A stretch of DNA of 64,000 bases, taken from contig NZ_JAHWFK010000001.1 in the NCBI RefSeq assembly GCF_019710575.1, forward strand, positions 906,232 through 970,231. Direction: 5' to 3'. Origin of the DNA: Paractinoplanes polyasparticus. GTDB lineage: Bacteria; Actinomycetota; Actinomycetes; Mycobacteriales; Micromonosporaceae. The position numbers and the translations under genes were made by a program. The notes under the pieces were generated by a model that saw only the letters and a program-made list of their open reading frames with translations, made no database searches and was not told the DNA's origin. Positions 59,214-64,000 of this stretch are shown in pieces; the first letter of the stretch is position 1; each line of letters begins with the position of its first letter.

Positions 59214-59795
59214 TTACTTGACCAGCGTCAAGCGGGGGCGGTCGGTGGGTTCGGCGCCGCGGCGGGTGGCCAGGCGGCGAACCCCCCGGGCTGCCAGCAC
59301 GACCAGGAGCAGCGCCGCGGAGTCGCGGACGAAGACGTAACCGGCCTCGCCGAGACCCAGGTCGGTGTTGACTACCTTGAGCAGCACCGCCGCCGACAGG
59401 GCGGAGAGCGCAGCGACCCCGGCCAGCCGAGCCAGCGAGGCCCCGGCGCGGCGGAACCGGTCGCCGTGGCCGAGCCAGTAGCCGGGCAGCCGGCGGTCGA
59501 ACAGCCACGCGAACAGCAACGCCGGCACGACCTGGGGCACGGCCTGCACGAACGAGTGCAGCAGGCCGCCGTCGTTGCCCGGGGCGAGCACGGCGGCCAC
59601 GCTGAGCGCGATGACGTCGAGGTTGCGCCGGCCGTAGCGGCCCTGCGCAACCAGCCAGAGCGCGCCGACGGCGGCGGCCGGCCAGAACAGGCGTACGCCG
59701 GAACCGGACGCGGCCGTGGCCAGCCCGGCGACCGTGGCCGCCAGGTAGAGCGCGGCGAAGCCGGCCGTCCTCAGGGCATAACGGAACACGCTCAA
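59214..59795 (-). CDS. MASE1-like membrane sensor fragment without output domain
   Basis: 193 residues, five or six helices. LRTAGFAALYLAATVAGLAT and VRLFWPAAAVGALWLVAQGR match the start of MASE1 domains, where WP and a small residue pattern are conserved. NLDVIALSVAAVLAPGNDGG and VPQVVPALLFAWLFDRRLPG follow. MASE1 normally feeds a GGDEF, EAL or kinase module; here the protein ends after the membrane part with a basic tail. The TTG start has GAGG 7 nt upstream. It may be a truncated sensor or an adaptor. Confidence 0.6.
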   Translation of the reverse strand: MSVFRYALRTAGFAALYLAATVAGLATAASGSGVRLFWPAAAVGALWLVAQGRYGRRNLDVIALSVAAVLAPGNDGGLLHSFVQAVPQVVPALLFAWLFDRRLPGYWLGHGDRFRRAGASLARLAGVAALSALSAAVLLKVVNTDLGLGEAGYVFVRDSAALLLVVLAARGVRRLATRRGAEPTDRPRLTLVK

Positions 59796-59867
59796 ACTGC
59801 ACCTCGGCGGGGGTGGGTGCCGATAGGGGGACCTCCTACTTCGGCACCGGCACCGCCGGGTTGAGAC

Positions 59868-60347
59868 TTAGTCCCGTACGCCGGAACCGCTGTTGACCGG
59901 CTCGCGCCGCTGCACGGACGGCTTGGCCCGCGCGGCCTCGCACTCCTCGCCGACGATCGTGAGGAAGTGGCGTTCCTTGCGCGTGCCCTTCGACGACCAG
60001 GCGCTCGACACCCGGCGCCACCAGCTGCGCGCCTCGGGGTTGGCGAACAGATCCTCCAGGTTGAAGCGCAGCGCCTTCTCGTCGAGCTTGCCGATGTGCC
60101 ACAGGGTGTTCCAGTGGGCCATCCACAGGCTCATCCCGATCGCGGTCTTCCGCTCGTCGGAGGGCGGGCGGTCGGTGGCGTTGTAGTCCAGCTCGGGATG
60201 GTCGAGCATCAGCTTGATCAGCTCGAAGTGGCGCTCGCGGACGTCGACCATCTGCGCGGTGCGGGCCTGTTGCTGCTGCACGACAAGGGCAATAACGACG
60301 GCGAGGAGCGCGGCAATCGACACGACGGTGGGTAGATCGGTCATCAT
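59868..60347 (-). CDS. DUF6082 family membrane-anchored protein
   Basis: 159 residues. One N-terminal helix (VVSIAALLAVVIALVVQQQQ) is followed by the family core: DVRERHFELIKLMLDHPELD, SLWMAHWNTLWHIGKLDEKA, LFANPEARSWWRRVSSAWSS and HFLTIVGEECEAARA. DUF6082 proteins are common in streptomycetes and relatives, with unknown function. GAGAG precedes the double ATG. Confidence 0.82.
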   Translation of the reverse strand: MMTDLPTVVSIAALLAVVIALVVQQQQARTAQMVDVRERHFELIKLMLDHPELDYNATDRPPSDERKTAIGMSLWMAHWNTLWHIGKLDEKALRFNLEDLFANPEARSWWRRVSSAWSSKGTRKERHFLTIVGEECEAARAKPSVQRREPVNSGSGVRD

Positions 60348-60414
60348 CACTCTCTGTTCCTTGTGCGCGGCTCCGGCTGCGGTCAGGGGGCCGCCGGCTG
60401 GTGCGCGCTGACGA

Positions 60415-60672
60415 TCAGGGGGCGCGGTTTCCCATAGCTCTTTCGTGCCCGAGGGCTTCGACAACGAAGTCTGGCACTGTCGGCACGTGAGCAGTTGCGA
60501 TGTATTCCGTACTGGACAGACACGTGATCCGGTCGCTCGGTCGGAGTATTGTCAGGGCCGCCGCGGTGTGCATGCGCAGGTCACGATGCATAGGCCTTCG
60601 TGCGTAGGACCAGTAGTCCATGCCCGATTCGATGCCTTGTGCAGCTCTCCACATACCATCTGTCACCGTCAC
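60415..60672 (-). CDS. Doubtful small hypothetical protein
   Basis: 85 codons from a GTG. About 60% of third positions are G/C, far below neighbouring genes, with AGA, ATA and GCA codons. The protein (MTVTDGMWRAAQGIESGMDY...) has no signal, helix or known motif. It may be a recently acquired gene or simply an open frame in intergenic DNA; I lean slightly to the latter. Confidence 0.25.
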   Translation of the reverse strand: MTVTDGMWRAAQGIESGMDYWSYARRPMHRDLRMHTAAALTILRPSDRITCLSSTEYIATAHVPTVPDFVVEALGHERAMGNRAP

Positions 60673-60800
60673 CGCCGAAAACGGCGAACGCGAACAATGC
60701 CGGTTTCCTCGTCGATCCGGACAATCAGGTCGCTATGGCCACCGCCACGGCCCCTGTGGGCGGTCGCTCCGATGGTCTTCCTCTTTGTCCTTTTGTGGAC

Positions 60801-60855
60801 GACGTAACAAGGACGTAACGAGGGGTTGACCGGACGCGACAGGAACAGCCATGTT
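60801..60855 (+). promoter_or_regulatory. Direct repeats and probable promoter of the LacI-type gene
   Basis: GACGTAAC at 60801-60808 and again at 60812-60819 gives an 11-bp period. TTGACC (60826-60831), an 18-bp gap and CATGTT (60850-60855) could be -35 and -10. Direct repeats at one-turn spacing just upstream of a promoter are what SARP-type activators bind; a link to the SARP gene in this window is speculative. Confidence 0.4.
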
Positions 60856-60915
60856 TGCGTTCATCCCCTCCCAGGCCGAGGTTTCGTGGGGCCTCCGGAG
60901 CAAAGGACCAGTTGT

Positions 60916-61785
60916 ATGAGGACGCGTCCTGCGCCGCTCCCTTCCCGCGGCAGCGACACCCGTTCCCCCGTCATCGGCGTGGTCGCCCAGAACACGACCC
61001 TGTACGGCCCGGCCAGCATGGTCCGGGCCATCGGCGACGCCGGGCTCGACGCCGGCCTGCCGGTCACCGTCGGGCACGTCTGCGGCTACGACTCGGTGGC
61101 CGCCACCCGCCGCCTCGTCGTCCGCCTGACCGGTCAGGGCGTGGCCGGCCTGATCGTCGTGGCGCCGGTCGACGCGGCGGCCGCCGTGCTCGACGCCGTC
61201 CCCGCCGGCATGCCGGTGGTGACCGTGGACGGACCGCCCCGCTGCCCCACCGCCAACGTCTCGGTCGACCAGCACGCCGGCGGGCTGCTCGCCACCCGGC
61301 ACCTGCTGGCCAACGGCCACCGCACGGTATGGCACGTGGCCGGCCCCGAGCAGTGGCACGGCAGCCGAGCCCGCGAGGCCGGCTGGCGGGCCGCGCTGGC
61401 CGAGGCCGGAGTGCAGGCGCCCCCGACGGTTCGCGCCGAGTGGTCGGCTGCCTCCGGCTACCGCTGCGGCCGCCTGCTCGCCGACAACCCGTCGTGCACG
61501 GCCGTCTTCGCGGCCAGCGACGACATCGCCCTGGGCGTCATGCGCGCGATGGCCGAGCGCGGCCGCCGCATCCCCGAGGACGTCAGCGTGGTCGGCTTCG
61601 ACGACGTGCCCGAGGCCGGCTACATCAATCCCGCGCTGACCACGGTGCGGCAGGAGTTCGCCGATGTGGGCCGCGAGGCGCTGCGCCTGCTGCTCGACCA
61701 ACTCGGCGCCAGCAGCCGGGACGCCGAGTCGGTGCGCCTCGAGCCGGTGCTGATGACGCGGGGCACGGTCAGCGCGGTGGCCTGA
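60916..61785 (+). CDS. LacI-type ligand-binding protein lacking the HTH domain
   Basis: 289 residues. The sensor domain of LacI regulators is complete: SPVIGVVAQNTTLYGPASMV, VAGLIVVAPVDAAAAVLDAV, VSVDQHAGGLLATRHLLANG, AVFAASDDIALGVMRAMAER and VSVVGFDDVPEAGYINPALT. The 22 residues before it (MRTRPAPLPSRGSDTRSP) contain no HTH or hinge. AAAGGA 8 nt before the ATG supports the start as real, and upstream frames hold no HTH either. It may be a cytoplasmic ligand-binding or co-regulator protein, or a truncated regulator. Confidence 0.85.
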   Translation: MRTRPAPLPSRGSDTRSPVIGVVAQNTTLYGPASMVRAIGDAGLDAGLPVTVGHVCGYDSVAATRRLVVRLTGQGVAGLIVVAPVDAAAAVLDAVPAGMPVVTVDGPPRCPTANVSVDQHAGGLLATRHLLANGHRTVWHVAGPEQWHGSRAREAGWRAALAEAGVQAPPTVRAEWSAASGYRCGRLLADNPSCTAVFAASDDIALGVMRAMAERGRRIPEDVSVVGFDDVPEAGYINPALTTVRQEFADVGREALRLLLDQLGASSRDAESVRLEPVLMTRGTVSAVA

Positions 61786-61800
61786 GCCGGGGCTGCTGCT

Positions 61801-61806
61801 TAGAGT
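61801..61806 (+). promoter_or_regulatory. Leaderless -10 element (TAGAGT)
   Basis: TAGAGT is followed by GTCAGG and the ATG at 61813. Confidence 0.5.
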
Positions 61807-61812
61807 GTCAGG

Positions 61813-62697
61813 ATGGTCGAGCAATGGCTGCTCGAGGGCGATCCGGCCGTTCGGTGGCGGGTGCTGCGGGATCTGACCGGCGCGTCTCCGGGCGAGGTCG
61901 AGCGGGAACGGCACCGGGTGGCGGCCGAGGGCTGGGGCGCGAGACTCCTGGCCGCGCAGAACGACGACGGCGGGTGGGGTGAGGGCGTCTACTCCCCGAA
62001 GTGGACCTCCACGACGTACACGCTGCTGCGTTTGATCTGGCTGGGCCTGGAACCGGGGCACCCGGCGGCGCTGAAGGGCTGCGAACAGCTGTGGGAATGG
62101 CGCTCGCGATGGCGGAGCCCGGAAACCTGCATCGCGTCGATCCTGGTGCGGATCACGAGCCATTTCCGCTTCTCCGCCGCGGGGCTCGACGACCTGGTCA
62201 CTCACCTGCTCGAACGCCAGCAGACCGACGGCGGCTGGAACTGCAAGAGCAGAGACAGGGCCGATCTGCACGGCTCCTTCCACACCACGATCCTGGCGTT
62301 GGAGGCCCTTTCCGCGTACGACGGCCCGGTGGACACCAGCGAGGCGGCGAAGCGCGGGCGGTCGTTCTTCCTGCGCCACAAGCTGTATCAGTCGCACCGC
62401 ACCGGCGACGTGGCGATCCCGGCCAGCGTACGTTTTCCCGCCTTCCCGGAATGGCACTTCGACGTGCTGCGCGGCCTGGAGCACTTCCGGCTCGCTCAGG
62501 TGCGGGACGACCGCCTCGGCGACGCGATCGGCATCCTGCGCGGCGCCCGGAAGAGGAACGGCCGCTGGTCCACCTACTCCCCCTACGCGGGCAGGCAGTG
62601 GTTCGCCATCGAGCCGCCCGGCGACAGCAGGTGGAACACCGTCCGCGCGCTGACGGTCCTGAAGTGGTGGGACGGCTCGGCCCCGGTCAGCGCGTAG
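61813..62697 (+). CDS. Terpenoid-cyclase/prenyltransferase-fold (alpha6-alpha6) protein
   Basis: 294 residues. Two QW-like motifs (LLAAQNDDGGWGEG, LLERQQTDGGWNCKS) and paired helices (TSTTYTLLRLIWLGLEPGHP, LHGSFHTTILALEALSAYDG) point to the alpha/alpha toroid of squalene cyclases and prenyltransferases. The DxDD acid motif of squalene-hopene cyclases is absent, and the protein is about half the length of those enzymes, so cyclase activity is unlikely. Many short relatives exist with unknown roles. Its end overlaps the convergent LanC-like gene by 11 bp. Confidence 0.75.
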   Translation: MVEQWLLEGDPAVRWRVLRDLTGASPGEVERERHRVAAEGWGARLLAAQNDDGGWGEGVYSPKWTSTTYTLLRLIWLGLEPGHPAALKGCEQLWEWRSRWRSPETCIASILVRITSHFRFSAAGLDDLVTHLLERQQTDGGWNCKSRDRADLHGSFHTTILALEALSAYDGPVDTSEAAKRGRSFFLRHKLYQSHRTGDVAIPASVRFPAFPEWHFDVLRGLEHFRLAQVRDDRLGDAIGILRGARKRNGRWSTYSPYAGRQWFAIEPPGDSRWNTVRALTVLKWWDGSAPVSA

Positions 62698-63874
62698 GCG
62701 GGTGGTCGGGCCACGGCACCGCGTAGGCCGGATCGGCGCCGTCGGTGATGCGGGCGTACCGCAGCAGCTCGCGCACGATCCCGGCGTTGCCCATGGCCCA
62801 CCCGGGCTCGGGTTCAAGCGCGCTGGGCGTCGCCCGGTGTTCATGGTTCGACCAGCGCACCCCGCCGGCGTCGGTCGTGGCCCGGGTGCGCAGGTCTTCC
62901 ACCAGCACGTCGGCGAAGTCGAGCGGCTCGCCCTGCTCGACGTGCCGGTCACAGGCGAGCGCCAGGACGCCCGCCGTTCCGCAGCAGCGGCCGTTGTTGT
63001 CCCAGAAGCCGGGGCGCACCCGGCGCGGCAGACCGCTGTGGGTGACGGTGTGCCAGCACCGGTCGGCTCGAACGGCCCAGGCGCTGTCGCCGGTGAGGGC
63101 GCCGAGCAGGCGGAAGACCTGGGCGTCGCCGGCCGGGCCGTTGCACCAGCCGTAGCTGTAGCGCTCGATCAGCTCGGGCCGGTGCGGCGGATCGGAGTGC
63201 GGGACGAGGAAGCCCGCCGGTCCGGCCTCGTCGCGGGCGACCACGTCAGCCGCTCCGGCCAGAGCCAGCTCGAGCAGGTCGTCACGGCCGACGGCGGCGG
63301 CCACGGCGGCCAGCGCGCACACGATGCCCAGCGTCCCGTGGGCGATGTGGTGCGAGCGCGGCGGCGTGGGGCGGACCGCCCAGTTGACCCCGCCGGGCGT
63401 GGCGTCGGCCGTGCGCAGGTAGGGCTCCACGGCCAGGACGGCCAGGTCGACGTCGCCGGCGTGCAGGGCGCCGAGCGCGATGCCGGCGTTGCCGAACAGC
63501 AACTCGTGCATGTCGCCCCAGCCGCGGCCGTCGAAACGGGAGCGCACGAGGCTCAGGGCCCGGTCCGCCGCCCGGTCCGCCTGCTCGTCGCCGAGCAACC
63601 GGTGCACCGACCGCAGGACGACGGCCGTCCCGGTCAGCCCGAAGTAGAGCGAGCAGCCCTCGTCGTCCTCGACCGTGGCCGCCAGGGCGGCCGCGCCGCG
63701 AAGAGCGGCGTCGCCGTAGCGGTCGTCCCGGAAGTGGCGCCGGCCCTCCAGCAGGGCGAGCACGACACCGGCCGTGCCGCTGTACAACGTCCGGTCGAGG
63801 TCGTTCCCGGCGGAACCGGTCAGCCAGTCCAGGGCTCCGCGGGCCAGTGCCTCGGTTGCATCCCGGTCCGACAT
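62687..63874 (-). CDS. LanC-like protein with CCG zinc motif
   Basis: 395 residues. The seven GxxG-type helical hairpin repeats of the LanC barrel are seen (LYSGTAGVVLALLEG, LYFGLTGTAVVL, LLFGNAGIALGALHAG, HGTLGIVCALAA, WCNGPAGDAQVF, CCGTAGVLALA, WAMGNAGIVREL). Zinc ligands are Cys244 and Cys297, and the third ligand, normally His, is Cys298 (RCCGTAG). LanC enzymes add Cys thiols to dehydroamino acids to make (methyl)lanthionine. No precursor peptide or dehydratase is adjacent, so it may be an orphan LanC-like protein. GGAG lies 7 nt before the ATG, and an in-frame TGA is 15 nt upstream. Confidence 0.88.
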   Translation of the reverse strand: MSDRDATEALARGALDWLTGSAGNDLDRTLYSGTAGVVLALLEGRRHFRDDRYGDAALRGAAALAATVEDDEGCSLYFGLTGTAVVLRSVHRLLGDEQADRAADRALSLVRSRFDGRGWGDMHELLFGNAGIALGALHAGDVDLAVLAVEPYLRTADATPGGVNWAVRPTPPRSHHIAHGTLGIVCALAAVAAAVGRDDLLELALAGAADVVARDEAGPAGFLVPHSDPPHRPELIERYSYGWCNGPAGDAQVFRLLGALTGDSAWAVRADRCWHTVTHSGLPRRVRPGFWDNNGRCCGTAGVLALACDRHVEQGEPLDFADVLVEDLRTRATTDAGGVRWSNHEHRATPSALEPEPGWAMGNAGIVRELLRYARITDGADPAYAVPWPDHPPTR

Positions 63875-63885
63875 GGGCCCACTCC

Positions 63886-64000
63886 ATCAGACCGCCGGGG
63901 CCAGGCCGCATCAGACCGCCCGAGCCAGGCCGCATCAGACCGCCCGAGCCAGGCCGCATCAGACCGCCCGAGCCAGGCCGCATCAGACCGCCCGAGCCAG
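63886..64000. repeat. 24-bp tandem repeat array reaching the window edge
   Basis: Units start at 63886, 63910, 63934, 63958 and 63982 with ATCAGACCGCC, continuing CGAGCCAGGCCGC. Copies 2-4 are identical, and the first differs near its middle. The array begins 12 bp upstream of the LanC-like start codon and continues beyond the window. Each unit read on the minus strand contains an ATG (MRPGSGGL), but out of frame with LanC. Confidence 0.92.

Larger units (their letters stand above)
60348..60915. other. Intergenic region of lower GC, one doubtful small gene
   Basis: 568 bp whose composition is more balanced than the rest of the window. It holds the doubtful reading frame 60415-60672, and the direct repeats and promoter-like elements of the LacI-type gene at its right end. 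Nothing else is evident. Confidence 0.5.

Noticed and set aside
62687..64000. Complete lanthipeptide gene cluster
   Set aside because: Only a LanC-like gene is seen; no dehydratase, precursor or exporter lies to its left, and the right flank is outside the window.

Overview
The window is dense, very GC-rich DNA (about 70% by eye) with near-total G/C in third codon positions. It codes for an AfsR/SARP-type regulator, a DUF574-type methyltransferase, DUF6082 and DUF4262 proteins, Tat exporters' cargo and many secreted glycosidases. This points to a filamentous actinomycete. A Micromonosporaceae (Actinoplanes-like) host is my best guess, but the family is inferred from gene content only. No rRNA, tRNA, CRISPR array, transposase or prophage gene was recognised.

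Layout. 1-2345: the end of a MacA-like adaptor and a MacB-like ABC pair. 2581-3351: a DUF574 methyltransferase. 3355-4370: a 1-kb C-rich, T-poor degenerate repeat tract, followed by a short AT-rich patch with TTGAC repeats. 4719-7186: arylamine N-acetyltransferase, GT2 glycosyltransferase, a DUF998 protein and a possible gene remnant. 7183-16016: a secreted M28 peptidase, two nucleoside-phosphorylase-superfamily proteins (one fused to a Death-like effector-associated domain), a tiny secreted peptide, a STAND/SARP regulator, a membrane protein and a NUDIX-winged-helix protein. Genes 8773-16016 resemble a nucleotide-centred signalling or conflict island and are the best candidate for an undescribed system. 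16018-18567: AI-2E-type exporter and a Pro/Thr-rich secreted protein. 18639-27673: a probable seven-gene minus-strand operon (Liv-type ABC importer, LamG protein, PQQ sugar dehydrogenase) under a divergent LacI regulator with a large palindromic operator. 27748-36755: HPII-type catalase, GNAT enzyme, small membrane protein, secreted GH5-like and GH2 enzymes, and Aat. 36674-42772: MFS exporter with XRE-cupin regulator and three matching operators, then DUF4262, PQQ-propeller, VOC, YjbR and FAD monooxygenase genes. 42820-52466: a galactoside operon (GH42, two permeases, binding protein, GH36) with two TGTGTG/CACACA operators and a LacI regulator. 52621-64000: small membrane proteins, TrpB2, TetR, nitronate monooxygenase, a STAS-domain relic, GNAT enzymes, a MASE1-like protein, DUF6082, an HTH-less LacI-type protein, a terpenoid-cyclase-fold protein and a LanC-like protein with a CCG zinc motif.

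Two themes recur. Many genes carry a TANNNT hexamer exactly 6-7 nt before the start codon, the signature of leaderless transcription, and this settles several starts. The window is also rich in minisatellites (21, 24, 33, 36 and 39 bp), three of which sit inside or at the edges of genes. Several terminators and operators are visible as inverted repeats. Start codons were chosen from Shine-Dalgarno spacing, TANNNT spacing or gene overlap. All functions are assigned from recalled family features, not from searches.
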